Positions 45,549-57,056 are shown, counted from the stretch's first letter. The stretch is 64,000 bases of DNA from Mus musculus (GCF_000001635.26 NC_000067.6:23086511-23150510), one strand, 5' to 3'. The notes: generated by a model not told the origin, from the letters alone. Translations and numbers: made by a program.

Positions 45549-46720
45549 GCAGGATGTTCTTGAATAGTTAAGAAGTTTTTGATGAGCAATGATGCTTGGA
45601 AAGTGACTGAAAGTACTCAGGGAGTTTGCAGGCCTCCATCTGGAGAAAAACCATCCTATGGTTGGAGTGACTACAGGAAGATGTGGGGAATTCTATGGAG
45701 GCTGGAATGTGAAGGGAGTGAAAACTGGGGAAAGACTCAAGGTCAAAAGCAGACATCAGCTATGGGCTGGTTGAAAGGATGATTACAAAACACAAGGGCA
45801 AGATGGTGGCTCCATGGCAATGGGAATGCTGGGATGTATTCTGAAGGTCTAGAAGAGATTTTTTTGAAAGGCTGTGTGTGTGGTGTGTGTAGGAGAGAGC
45901 TGTAGCTGACAAGCAAGACTCTATTGATGTCAGCATTAAAACAACACAGAAAACATGACCTTGTCTCTTATTAACCATGTTTTCTTCCATAGTAACTTTA
46001 CCTTTGAGTTTCCTCCTTGATAAAACTGGCCTCAGATGGTTCTGACCATGTAGAACCTTTGGAGAAGCTATTGAAGGATACGCTGCTTCCTTAACATCTG
46101 CTACCGGTAATCACCAAACAAGGGGCCATTAAGAGCCATTTATCTGTCTGTGGTTCCTACTCAAGCGAGAAGCAGAATGATTTCACCAGTTATCAGGCTT
46201 GCTTCAGAGCAAGGTGTCAGCAAATGAAAACTTCGGGAGCTAGCAGTCTCCTCCCCTAGGACATTATGGTGTTCATTGCAAACCTGCTGTTCTTTGCATC
46301 TTACACTTAAGTCTTCCCTGAAAGCTTACACTCCCAGTACAGCCCTAAGAAGTGATCAGTCCTCACCAGTACAGACATGGGCCAGAAGAGCCTATGTTTC
46401 TATTGTGGTGTAATCTCCCCAAAGCCAACTACTTCTAAGGCCCTTTTAGTAGATGGCCACTCCCTTGTGGATGTATCCTGACTTTACCAAGTACCCAAAT
46501 ATATCTATTAAATTATAGTATCATCTAAAATTGGTCCCATTTAGACATTTTGGAGAGTTTAATCAACTGTATTACTTTATTTCTAGTCAACTAGACTTTA
46601 AGCCACTGGCTGTGCTTTTTAACATACAAACCTGAAGATATTTCATTCTCTTGAAGCGTATATGAAAAAGAACATTTTAGATTGAGTGTATGAAAATCAT
46701 AGAAGCAGCTACCATCGGTT
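45549..46720. other. Unique sequence, no gene seen
   Basis: No exon or repeat is recognised; 46090-46300 is non-repetitive and of mixed composition. Confidence 0.4.
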
Positions 46721-46724
46721 TAAC

Positions 46725-46935
46725 AGTTACCATACCAGGTACCATATTAGCCACTGTCCAACCTCATTTGATCCTCAGCGTGACCTTTAAAAGCCCTTTT
46801 ATATTTTCTTGGTAGAAGAGGTTCAGATCCCAGGAACTGCACGTGCTTTATCAGTCTTATGATACTCTTCCTGGAGAGATGTAATATCCCTTCATTGCAG
46901 ATAGGAAACCAATGGCAGACCAAAGCAAGAGCACC
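46725..46935 (+). repeat. MIR-family SINE
   Basis: CATACCAGGTACCATATTAG, CCTCATTTGATCCTCAGCG at 46761-46779 and, after a gap, TCATTGCAGATAGGAAACCA at 46893-46912 fall in MIR order (the ...CTCATTTAATCCTCACAAC... then ...TTTTACAGATGAGGAAAC... blocks). Confidence 0.6.
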
Positions 46936-46939
46936 ATGA

Positions 46940-47260
46940 GAAGCCAACTTGGTGAACCAATGAGTTCTGTTGGGTTTACTTGCAGGAATATGGGGGAGCT
47001 GTTGCTTATAGGTTTGACTCATTCTCATGACTCAAATGCAGCAGCAGCACCAAAGTACACTGCTGTGTGGATGGCAGGTTATGAATCCTGGAGCCCTGCA
47101 ATGCCTTGCACATCTTACGCGCAGCTCAGGTGGTCTGAGCCCCTTCCTTCCATGCAGCTTGGATGGTCAGTCTTCCAGGCAGCTTAGTAGGTCTTGGTGT
47201 CTCCTAGGCAGTACTGCTTCTCTGAGCCTGTCTCTCAGCATCCCTTACTGCTTACTTAAG
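46940..47260 (+). repeat. Unnamed rodent repeat, copy 1
   Basis: GCCAACTTGGTGAACCAATG, CATGACTCAAATGCAGCAGC, CACCAAAGTACACTGC and CTTCCAGGCAGCTTAGTAGG share an ordered series of blocks with 57550-57800. The small open frames in it are not genes. Confidence 0.5.
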
Positions 47261-48880
47261 CTGTTGAAGAGAAAGGCTTGGTGTCCTTTTCACGGACCCC
47301 CTGAAGCTTTTGAATTGCTTGCTTCCTTAAAAGAGCATCCCTTTACAACATCCTGAGTCTCAAAGAGCTTCCTCCCAATATTGAACATTTTATCTCAGAG
47401 AAAATTGCTATTCTAGAGTTTGTGGAAGAAACAGCAGAGTAAGGATTCTCTCCTCCATTGGCTAGTGTTATCCTGACTTCCATGAGTTGGGATGTTTGGT
47501 GGAGAGAAAGCTTGCTTGTTTTCTGTAGCTTTACTTTGTCCAATATGCACCTCTGTGTAAATGTTAGGGCTTGTTTCACTCACACTGTGTTTATTTCTAC
47601 TTTCTGATAAGTGACAAATCTTTTCCCGCTGGTGACTTTAGAATCCTGGGAATGGAAAGGACACTGTAATGGCCACAATTCCTAAATATATTCTGCAGGT
47701 CATAGGACTTACAAGTGGCCATTGCAAAAAATGTCTTTTTGACCAAATAGAAACTAAGAATATGTTGACCTTTATTGACAATAATGCCTAACTCTTTGAA
47801 ACTAGCTCAGATGAATGAGCAAACTGCAGGGATGAAAGTGGGGGCGTTACAAAAGTGAAATTATTTGCATGCCTTTCAAAGGGCTCCCCCATGAAAAGGG
47901 GGGTTTGAGATGAAGAAGCAACTGAAGAATCTCCTTGTTAACCAGTGCTCAGTGCTGAAAAGTCTTTGCACTCCAAGGAAAAGACTTTTGAGGGGAAAAA
48001 AATCAAAAGAGGAAAGAAGCTGTTGGTTGGGATGGTGAACCAAGCATTAACTTTGGAATCAGAGGGGGAAAGATGCTGCTGCAGATCAAGGGTGAGTTCC
48101 GGTGCATGTGTTCAAATGCAACTACACAGAGACGTCCATTGGCATGTTGAGCTGCGAGTTTGCTTTCTCATTCACCCAACCCAAGCTGCAGGTCAGTCCC
48201 AGCCCTCAGAGAATGACACTGTACATTCAGAGGGAAGAGATGCAGGGAATTAACATGTGAAAGGCAGGGACCCTCATTTCACTACAGATCCTTTTCCAGT
48301 GTGGAGTTGAATGTGGAGTGTGGAGTCTCCCAGCCAGTAATTCCATGAACTTAATTATTAGATAGGTTATTTCATATCTGGGAGGATTCTTTGCTCTTTT
48401 AAAAGAAACATACACCATCTCTTTGGTTTTATCTAATGTCCAGTGTCTTAAACTTATGCCTGATTACCAAAGGTATGCAAAATAAATTCATGAAACACTT
48501 AAACACTGATTGAAGTCTCAAGATCTCTTTAATTATTTAGACAATAATTAAAAGTTTACCATGATCACTTCTTTTGAATATCCTTAAACTCCGAAAATGA
48601 GAAGCAAAACATATACAGACACAGTGAAAGTAAGATTTATTTCTATATTTATTCTTAGTTTGCAAACATTAAAATCCTAGATTTGCTTTACTCTATATGT
48701 CTTTATATTTACTATTTCTCTCATTATTTTGTTTGACACTTTTGACCTAACCTGCTTTCCCACCTCCATGGTGGGATGCTCCAAGATTTGGCAACCAACT
48801 ATCAGCCTAGGGTAAGAAATCTCAATGCCTCTTCCAAAGTGAAAGGGATATGAACTTCCAATCTGCTATTTATTTTTTCT
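47261..48880. other. Unique sequence, no gene seen
   Basis: No exon or repeat is recognised. The 102-codon plus frame at 47945-48253 has no recognisable domain. Confidence 0.4.
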
Positions 48881-48904
48881 TTTCTTTTTTATTCTTTTTC
48901 TTTT

Positions 48905-50260
48905 AAAAAATTTATTGGTTGATTGATTGATTTTTTTTTACACTCCAGATTTTATTCTCCCCCCACCCCCCCCCGCCCCAACCATCCTCCAACTGTTCCA
49001 CATCCCATACTTCCTCCACACCTTCTGTCTCCATGAGGATGTCCCCATGCCCAACCCCCACCCCCACTCCACCTGACCTCTAAACTCCCTGAGGCCGCCA
49101 GTCTCTAGAGGGTTAGGTGCATCTTCTCTGACTGAACCCAGTCCTGGAAATCCTCTGCTGTATATACGCTGTAGACCTCATATCAGCTGGTGTATGCTGC
49201 CTGGTTGGTAGTGTTTGAGAGATCTCAGGGGTCCAGATTAATTGAGACTTCTGGTCCTCTTACAGGGTGACCCTCCTCCTCATATTTTTTCAGACTTTCC
49301 ATAATTTAACCACAGGGGTCAGCAGCTTTTTGTCCATTGGTTGGGTGCAAATATCTGCATCTAACTCTTTAAGCTGCTTGTTGGGTCTTCCAGAGTGCGG
49401 TCACGCTAGGTCCCTTTTTGTGAGCGTTCCATAGCCTCGGTAATAATGTCAGGACTTGAGGCCTCCCCTTGAGCTGGATCCCACTTTGGGCCTGTTGCTG
49501 GACCTTCTTTTCCTCAGGCTTCTCTCCATTTCCATCCCTGTAGTTCTTTCAGACAGGAATAATTATGGGTGAGAGTTTTGACTGTGGGATGGCCCCCCTC
49601 TCCCTCATTTGACGCCCTGTCTTCCTGCTGGAGGTGGGCTCTATAAATTCCCTCTTCCTACTGTCAGGCATTTTATCTAAGGCCTGTCCCTTTGAGTCCT
49701 AGTAGTCTCTGATATCCCAGGCCTCTGGTGTATCCTGGAGGGTCCCCCCAACCTCCTACCTCTTGAGGTTGCCTGTTTCCATTCTTTCTGCTGGCCCTCA
49801 GGGCTTCGGTCCTTTTCCCTCATCCCATACCAGATCAGGTTCCCCTCTCCCCTCCAACCGCAATCTATGTTCCCTCTCAGGTCCCTCCTTCCCTCACATT
49901 AGTGATTGCTTTCTTCTCCCTCCCAAGTGGGACTGAGGTGTCCTCACTTGGGCCCTTCAGCTTGTTGACCTTTTTGAGTACTGTGGACTGTATCTTGGGT
50001 ATTCTGTACTTTTTCGGGGGGCTAATATCCACTTATTAGTGAGTACATACCATGCATGACCTTTTGGATCTGAGTTACCCCACTCAGGATGATATTTTCT
50101 AGTTCCATTCATTTGCCTGCAAAATTCAGGATGCCCTTGTTCTTAATAGCTGAGTAGTATTCCATTGTGTAAATGCACCCCATTTCCTGTATCCATTCTT
50201 CAGTTGTGGAACATCTGGGTTGTTTCCAGTTTCTGGCTATCACAAATAAGGCTGCTATGA
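48905..50260 (-). mobile_element. 5'-inverted L1, 3' segment
   Basis: Minus-strand Lx-type L1 covering the end of ORF2 and the 3' UTR. Plus text runs from the decayed tail near 48905-48942, through CTGACTGAACCCAGTCCTGG, CCATTGGTTGGGTGCAAATA at 49334-49353 and GTCAGGCATTTTATCTAAGG, to ATTCCATTGTGTAAATGCAC and GGCTATCACAAATAAGGCTG near 50235. It joins the inverted segment near 50258-50264. Confidence 0.9.
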
Positions 50261-50475
50261 ACAGAACTCTGATGGCTCATGCTCTAAGATCAAGAATTGA
50301 TAAATGTGACCTCATGAAACTGAAAAGCTTCTGTAAGCAAAGGACATAGTCAATAATACAAATCGGCGATCTACAGATTGGGAAAAAAAATCTTCACTAA
50401 CCCCATATCCGATAGAGGGCTAATATCCAAAATATATGAAGAACTCAAGAAGCTAACCACCAAAAACAACCGAGA
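50261..50475 (+). mobile_element. 5'-inverted L1, inverted ORF2 segment with TSD
   Basis: Plus-strand ORF2 sequence: GGCTCATGCTCTAAGATCAA at 50274-50293, AATTGATAAATGTGACCTCA, CCGATAGAGGGCTAATATCC and GAAGAACTCAAGAAGCTAAC. It lies upstream of the 3' segment in L1 coordinates but in opposite orientation. The flanks carry a perfect 14-base duplication, ATTCTTTTTCTTTT, at 48891-48904 and 50476-50489. Confidence 0.9.
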
Positions 50476-50576
50476 ATTCTTTTTCTTTTTTTAGCCAGAC
50501 TTATATTAAGTCTCTGTGAGTTTTAAATTTCATGCTTTTTCTCTTTTTGTTTCTTTGTTTGTTTGTTTTTGTTTTT

Positions 50577-50720
50577 GTTTTTTTCAAGACAGAATTTCTC
50601 TGTGTAGCCCTGGCTGTCCTGGAACTCACTCTGTAGACCAGGTTGGCCTCGAACTAAGAAATTCACCTGCCTCTGCCTCCCAAGTGCTAGGATTATAGGC
50701 GTGCCCCACCACACCCGGCC
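50577..50720 (-). repeat. B1 SINE
   Basis: Reverse-complement B1 of near full length: CAAGACAGAATTTCTCTGTG, GGCTGTCCTGGAACTCACTC at 50611-50630, CCTGCCTCTGCCTCCCAAGT and CCACCACACCCGGCC. It is preceded by a GTTT-rich tail. Confidence 0.93.
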
Positions 50721-50876
50721 CTTTTTTTCTTGGTTTCTTACAACAGGGAATCTTCCCTCAGTGTACTGTTCAAACCTTAGCATGTTTAACTCAGCCTGCT
50801 ATATAGACCTGGCCTATTAAGTTTTCAAAAGCTCAAATATGCTTTGTTATAATCATGTTATTAAAAGTACCCCTGA

Positions 50877-51026
50877 GCTGGGCAATGGTGGTGCACGCAT
50901 TTAATCCCAGCACTTGGGAGGCAGAGACAGGAGGATTTTTTAGTTTGAGGCCAGCCTGGTCCACAGAGTTGAGTTACAGGACAGCCAGGGCTATACAGAG
51001 AAACACTGTCTTGAAAAAAAAAAAAA
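50877..51026 (+). repeat. B1 SINE with TSD
   Basis: GCTGGGCAATGGTGGTGCAC, TTAATCCCAGCACTTGGGAG at 50900-50919, GAGGCCAGCCTGGTCCACAG and GAGAAACACTGTCTTG plus A14. The duplication is AGTACCCCTGA (50866-50876) versus AGTGCCCCTGA (51027-51037). Confidence 0.95.
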
Positions 51027-51219
51027 AGTGCCCCTGAAGTTTCCCCTCCTAGAAGACAAGACACAGTGCTTGCTCCATTGTTGACTCCTGTGTGTCTTGT
51101 TAGGTAAATCCTCGCCTTAATACTACCAGGGATATTGCTTTTCTATTTAGTAATTGTGCAAACCACCTCTACTGACCAGTGTGAGACAACTATTGGCCTA
51201 GCAGTTCAAAACACCTAAA

Positions 51220-51265
51220 CATAACATAACATAACATAACATAACATAACATAACATAACATAAC
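51220..51265. repeat. (ATAAC)n microsatellite
   Basis: Nine perfect ATAAC units. Confidence 0.95.
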
Positions 51266-51842
51266 CATAAACATAACAAAAAGCCAGAGTTACTTCTTGC
51301 ATTTCCAAAGTCTATTTGGTTCAGCCACACAAAACAAACACATCACCTACATGATTATAAATTCCTAACAAAACCATTATGACTACATATATATGTGGGT
51401 ATATGTAAGTATATATGTATGTATGAGTGTATGTGTAGATACAGAGAGAGAGATGGATACTCTTGCTACTAATCAAAACAGCGAAACAAAGTACATATAC
51501 TTTCCTTTTCTCTGTTCCACTTTTACCCTTTATAATGACTTTTCTGTCATGAGTTGGTCTCTTACTTCTTTCTAGTCTAATAAAATTAACAAGCTGGTCA
51601 AACACAGCTTAAGTTCTCAGCTACACGATGCGCTTTGCTCATTCTGAGTTCTCTATCATGTAGATCTCGGGTGTGGAGTCAACTCGGTGCCCTGTGAGAG
51701 CACAGAAACCCAAATGGGTTCCGGGGACATTCATATTGAATGGACTACTGATCATGACCACTTTGGGAAGTGGAAAATATATCCATTTTTTTTTAAAGAT
51801 CCTAAATAAAATCTCCTGTTTCCAAAATGATATCACAAGTTT
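51266..51842. other. Unique sequence, no gene seen
   Basis: A TATG/GTAT-rich patch at 51390-51435 and otherwise featureless AT-rich sequence. Confidence 0.4.
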
Positions 51843-51858
51843 TTTTTCCATATTTCTT

Positions 51859-52199
51859 TTTTTAATTTTATTTCTTTATTAATCATTTTACTCATTTACA
51901 TTTCAAATGATATCCCCCTTCCTTGTTACCCCTCCACAAACCCCTCAACCCCATCATCTGCTTCCTTCTCCCCTTCCCCCTTTGCCTCTATGAATGTGCT
52001 CCTCTGCCCATTTACCCACTCCCACCTCACCCTCTAGCATGCCCCTAAACTGGAGCAGCAAGCCTCCCTCCCCTCCCATTGATGTTATATAAGGCCATCC
52101 TCTGCTACGTGTGTATCTCCTAACTCAAAACATACATGAAATCTAGGGCACAGTGAAAAGACCAAACCTAAGAATAGTAAGTATAGAAAAGAGCGAAGA
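51859..52199 (-). mobile_element. 5'-inverted L1 with perfect 16-base TSD
   Basis: The left part (51859 to about 52120) is a minus-strand L1 3' end: TTACATTTCAAATGATATCC at 51896-51915 and ATGATGTTATATAAGGCCATC-like text. The right part (about 52125-52199) is plus-strand ORF1: AAATCTAGGGCACAGTGAAA, GACCAAACCTAAGAATAGTA and GTATAGAAAAGAGCGAAGA. The flanks are TTTTTCCATATTTCTT at 51843-51858 and 52200-52215. The inverted piece comes from ORF1, so most of the element between ORF1 and the 3' UTR is missing. Confidence 0.9.
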
Positions 52200-52215
52200 T
52201 TTTTCCATATTTCTT

Positions 52216-54272
52216 AAAGACTAAGGCTTTCCTTCAGGAAGCCTCTCTGAGCCAGCTCACATACTCCCTTCATGTATGCCGTTGCTGGGGTATCACACTG
52301 CCAGCACCCCTCCCTGAACCATATTGTACAATCTGATTTTATCCTTAAGAAGCTGTAGTGGACAGACAGACTCCTAGTTTGTGCTTCCATTCCTACGTCA
52401 TTGTGAAGGATCCCTGCCAGTGAAGAGCCAAGCTCTGCAAGCCACTTAGTGAGCAAGTGTCCTGAAAGTGATAGTACTCGCCATGCCTCCCCAGAAGACT
52501 TAGCAAGAAGACATGGAAGCATTCCCATCTCCTACTTCCTATCTCCCCTGAATTACTCTCTGTTGTTTAATGGTACTCAAGTACCTCCTGCAAAAAAATA
52601 GCCTGCGATTGGATAGCGTCCCTAAGAACTTGTCACAATGATATCCGGGAGATGGAGAGGAGGAGAAGACACTGAGAATGGAATACAGAGAGTTTAGGAA
52701 AGGCAGTGTTGACTAAGAACTTGGTTTCACTCTGGAGTCAAATATTCTCAGCCACTGGCTTTACTTCTGCTTCTTCTTTGTCTTTTTTTTTTCTTTCTTT
52801 CTCATTCTTTCTCATGCCCCAATTTCACACTCATAGAATGGGCTCCCTAAATGGAATTTATATTCCATTAACTCAATCAATGCACAATTCTATTTAGATA
52901 TAATCCTAGCAACCGCAAGCCTCTATTTTTATATTATAATTGATAGTCACCTAGGAACTGCATGCTGCTTCAAAACTCTGCCCATTAAGCTCAGACATCA
53001 AACACTCGACTTCTCCCATTGTTACCTACAGCTTCCCTTCTGGCCTCTCTCTTATCCATGAAATCATTTTGTCAAATCCATTATCACACTACAGGCTTAG
53101 ACTAATTGTGTGAATTCTACTCCCTGGCATTCCACGCTCTGAAAGGTTGCTGAGCTCCTCAGCACCTGGCCACCATCACTCACAGTCTTCTGAAGATGGT
53201 GCCTCAGTCTTGTTTTAAACTAACCACTTCCTGCTACTCTGTGGGTATGTCTTCTTTCAGCATCAATAGCCCTTTCACCAGTAACACCATGTTTAGATTG
53301 TAAATCAGTGTTCATGTGACCAGAGTATGTGGATAGAACATGAAATACATACTCAGATGCATATACAACATATAAAGGTGCATGCACATGCACACACATG
53401 TGCATATACATGGGGATGCGTGCACAAATCAACTTTTGGAAGACATATTGATTATTTTAAAAGGTGGGAAGTAAAAACAGAGGCATAACTGAAGGCAATA
53501 TAAGATAGATACATGCATGCACTACATGCATGTATGTACTATATATGTGGGCCTTCTTTCTTCTATGTAGTAAAAGTTGTCCTGAATATCACATGTTTAA
53601 AAGTTGTATTTGACTGAATTACAGTTTTTATGCATTCAGATGTTTGCAAGTAACTTTAGCATTTGTGAAAACTTCAAGGTCTGCTTGGTGGAGGTTAACC
53701 TCAGACCTTAATGAAGCCTCAGACTCTCTTCTCAGGAACATAAATTCACAGTCTCTCAATAGTGCTCAACATTTCTCTGTCCAGTAAGGTTTTCAAAACA
53801 GATACCATTCAAAAGGTTTTTGAACCTCATCTTGATGTCTCAATACTTCTTATTCCTAAATTAAATTCTTTTATATAACAACACCATCAACCTCTCTGAT
53901 TATGAAAGATGGAATGCCAAACAATGCTTTCTAGGTGGCACAATGACATTTGAATGGCACCAACACAACATTCCCAGCCTGTGTTATAACATTCCACTTC
54001 AGGTCATCTTAAATAATGCCTTCAGTTTACACCTAAGAAATTTAGATTATTCACTGTAGGAAATGTTGGAAAAAGCTTTCAATTGATGAGAATATATTCC
54101 ATTTATAAGCTCTAATTCTGTAATCCTTCACCAGTCTTAGAATCAAATATAAAACTCCTGGATTAGTAGACAATGGAAAAATGTGAAAACTATTAGTATC
54201 CTTATTTCTCAAATAATACTGGCTCCATCTGGTGGCCAAAGTAATAATTCCCAGTCCCATCTATCCGTCTAT
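52216..54272. other. Mostly unique sequence, no gene seen
   Basis: No exon is recognised; no SINE or LINE of good quality. A pyrimidine patch lies at 52765-52810. The 104-codon minus frame at 52214-52528 has no recognisable domain. Confidence 0.4.
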
Positions 54273-54433
54273 GAAGAAGAAGAAGAAGAAGAAGGAGGAG
54301 GAGGAGGAGGAGGAGGAGGAGGAGGAGGAGGAGGAGGAGGAGGAGGAGGAGGAGGAGGAAGAAGAAGAAGAAGAAGAAGAAGAAGAAGAAGAAGAAGAAG
54401 AAGAAGAAGAAGAAGAAGAAGAAGAAGAAGAAA
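54273..54433. repeat. 161-base all-purine (GAA)n(GGA)n(GAA)n tract
   Basis: An uninterrupted purine run: about 7 GAA units, then about 22 GGA/GAG units (to about 54358), then about 25 GAA units. All frames through it (poly-Glu, poly-Gly, poly-Arg; poly-Ser, poly-Leu, poly-Phe on the other strand) are artefacts. GAA tracts of this length are known triplex formers. Confidence 0.97.
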
Positions 54434-54886
54434 CCTTCTTTAATAGAAAGAAATAAAATGCCCAGGTAGATACACATATTGAAGAATTTATAGAACTTAT
54501 ATTTAGTACTGAGAACATTAACATTTCTACTTACAATGAGCCTTTTCATGGAGAATATAAATAATAACTTGGTTTTATATTACAATTTAAGAAGAGGCAA
54601 AACTATAATGTAAGAAACGTAACCTAAACCTCTATTTTATTTTATGAGAATGAGTAGTCATTTCAAAACATATTTAATATATCTCTTATTGAAAACAGCC
54701 AAAAATCCATTACTATTTTAATCAATGTATTGTAATTAGAGTAAGCCTATTGCCAATTAACATGTAAAGCACGCCATAAGCTACTTAGTAATTCAAGAAT
54801 CCCGTGGGATCAATATTTCATTATCATTGCTTCTCTGAAGGAAGGAACCGTGATGCACGAGTGGACTATTCTTAAAGGGAGCAAAG
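54434..54886. other. AT-rich unique sequence, no gene seen
   Basis: No feature is recognised. Confidence 0.45.
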
Positions 54887-54904
54887 CCCACTTTTCTTTT
54901 ATTT

Positions 54905-55672
54905 TTATAAAAACTTATTTATTTTTTTATTCTTTAATCCTTTTTTACAGTCCAGACTTTAGTCCCCTCCCAGTCTGCCCCTACCCCAACCATTCCCCAT
55001 CCCATAGCTCCCCCCACCCATCTCCAAGAGGATGTCCTCAACCCTCCACCCCCACCCCATCAGGCTTCCCTAGGTGCATCTACTCTCACTGAGGCCTGAC
55101 CATGTGTCCTCTGCTGTATATGTGCCGAGGCCTCGTATCAGCTGGTGTATGTTGCCTGGTTTGGGGTTCAGTGTCTGAGAGATCTCGGGGGTTGAGACTG
55201 CTGGTCTTCCTGTGAGGTCACGCTCCTCCTCAGCTTCTTCCAGCCTTTCCCTAATTCAATCTCGGGGGTCCCCAGCTTCTGTCCATTGGTTGGGTGCTAG
55301 TATCTGCATCTGACTCTTTCAGCTGTTTGTTGGGACTCTCAGAGGGCAGCCATGCTAGGCTCCTGTCTGAAAGCACACCCCAGCTTCAGTAATGGTGTCA
55401 GGGGTCTGGACCTCCCCTTGAGTTGGATTCCCATTTGGACCTGTCGTTGGACCTCCTTTCTCTCATGCTCTTTTCCATTTTGTCCCCACAGTTCCTTCAG
55501 ACAGGAACAATCTTGGGTCAGAGCATCCCTCCACTTGATGTCCTGTGCCTCCACTGGAGGTAAACTCTACAAGTTCCCCATCTTCAGAGGCAGGGAGACC
55601 CTCTAAAATGTACCAGAAACCTGGCAAGTGAGAAACTCTCAGGACTCAAAGGGAGGGACCTTGGATGAAGTA
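54905..55672 (-). mobile_element. 5'-inverted Lx-type L1 with TSD
   Basis: 54905 to about 55585 is a minus-strand Lx 3' UTR (CCATTGGTTGGGTGCTAGTA at 55283-55302, CTTGAGTTGGATTCCCATTT). About 55590-55672 is plus-oriented 3' UTR from just upstream in the element (GAGAAACTCTCAGGACTCAA near 55631). The flanks share CCCACTTTTCTTTT (54887-54900) and CCCACTTTTGCTTTTC (from 55673), a slightly decayed duplication. The 49 kb L1 has the same region in one orientation, which confirms the inversion point. Confidence 0.87.
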
Positions 55673-55706
55673 CCCACTTTTGCTTTTCTATGCATTAGCT
55701 CTTAGC

Positions 55707-55752
55707 TGTTTTTTGTTTTGTTTTGTTTTGTTTGGTTTGGTTTGGTTTGGAA
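55707..55752. repeat. (TTTTG)n/(TTTGG)n tract
   Basis: T-rich pentamers changing from TTTTG to TTTGG. Confidence 0.9.
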
Positions 55753-56410
55753 ACAGAAGTTTCAAGCTGAACCCTTTGTGTTGTGTCTGTCTGTCTCCAT
55801 CTTCCCTCAACCTCAGCACAGGGGTTAATGACACAGGAGCCATGTGAGGCATATATGAGGAGATTCACACTAGGTCTGCATGCTTGCCCAGTGAACTCGG
55901 CAAACCCAAGTCAACCTCTTGAATTGTAACAGGTAAAATAACTCTTGGATTGCTTCTAATGACTGAAACTTATTCATACTTCTGAAATTCACTCTATAAT
56001 AATAATAATAATATAAATATTTATAAATAAATAATATAAATCATTTACTTTCTTCCCTTATAGCTAGCTGATCCAGTGATGTTTACAACAGCAGGGCATA
56101 GCCCATCACCTACGAAATGGAGCTATATGTTTATTGCTACCCAAAGAGAAAACTCAAAACTAAATAAATAAACAAGCCATGGCAATGAACAAGGTGATTG
56201 CACGCACAGCACCAAAGTAAACTTATGCGATGCAATCATAAACATATGAGATGTGATCATAAACATGCGATGCTTTTATCCTATCACATGTAGAGTGAGT
56301 CTCAGTTCCAAGTTCACCTTGTTTTGTTGTTTTGTTTTGTTTTGTTTTTTTTTGTTGTTTTGTTTTGCTGTGTGAAAATGGACCTAGGACTTTTTTTTTT
56401 TTTAAATTAG
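55753..56410. other. Unique AT-rich sequence with T/G runs
   Basis: An ATA/AAT-rich patch lies at 55996-56042, TTTTG-type units at 56322-56369, and a T-run at 56391-56403. No exon is recognised. Confidence 0.45.
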
Positions 56411-56806
56411 TGTACTGGCTAGTTTTGTGTCAACTTGACACAGCTGGAGTTATCACAGAAAAAGGAGCTTCAGTTGAGGAAATGCCTCCATGAGACCCAG
56501 CTGTAAGGCATTTTCTCAATTAGTGGTCAAGGGGGAAAGGCCCCTTGTGGGTGGGACCATCTCTGGGCTGGTAGTCTTGGTTCTATAAGAGAGCAGGCTG
56601 AGCAAGCCAGAGCAAGCAAGCCAGTAAGAAACATTCCTCCATGGCCTCTGCATCAGTTCCTGCTTCCTGACCTGCTTGAGTTCCAGTCCTGACTTCCTTT
56701 GGTGATGAACAGCAATGTGGAAGTGTAAGCTGAATAAACCCTTTCCTCCCCAACTTGCTTCTTGGTCATGATGTTTGTGCAGGAATAGAAACCCTGACTA
56801 AGACAA
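56411..56806 (+). repeat. Rodent LTR-like interspersed repeat
   Basis: TACTGGCTAGTTTTGTGTCA, ACTTGACACAGCTGGAGTTA, CTTGTGGGTGGGACCATCTC at 56543-56562, AGCAAGCCAGAGCAAGCAAG, TGAATAAACCCTTTCCTCCC and GAATAGAAACCCTGACTAAG. Same family as 26106-26530 but better preserved. Confidence 0.75.
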
Positions 56807-57056
56807 TTAGTTATTTTACTATTTTACATTTCAAAGGTTATTCTCCTTATCAATTTCCCCTCTGCAAACCCCCTATCCCATTCCCACTCCCCTCTACTTC
56901 TATGAGGATGCTCACCCACCCACTCACTCCTGCCTCATTGCCCTAACATTCCCCTATGCTGGGGCATCAATACTTCACAGGACCAAGGGCCTCCCCTCCC
57001 TTGATGCCAGATAAGGTCATCCTCTGCTACATATGCAGCTGGATTTAGTAGCCATG
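56807..57056 (-). mobile_element. L1 3' end, 5'-truncated
   Basis: ACATTTCAAAGGTTATTCTC, GGGGCATCAATACTTCACAG at 56961-56980, AAGGTCATCCTCTGCTACAT and GCAGCTGGATTTAGTAGCCA match the reverse complement of a mouse L1 3' UTR. Confidence 0.85.

Noticed and set aside
47945..48253. 102-codon plus frame in unique sequence
   Set aside because: No domain or exon signals; kept only as a negative note.
54183..54549. Frames of 74-115 codons rich in Glu, Gly, Arg, Ser, Leu or Phe
   Set aside because: They are translations of the GAA/GGA tract in each frame; all six frames are open simply because a trinucleotide repeat lacks stops.
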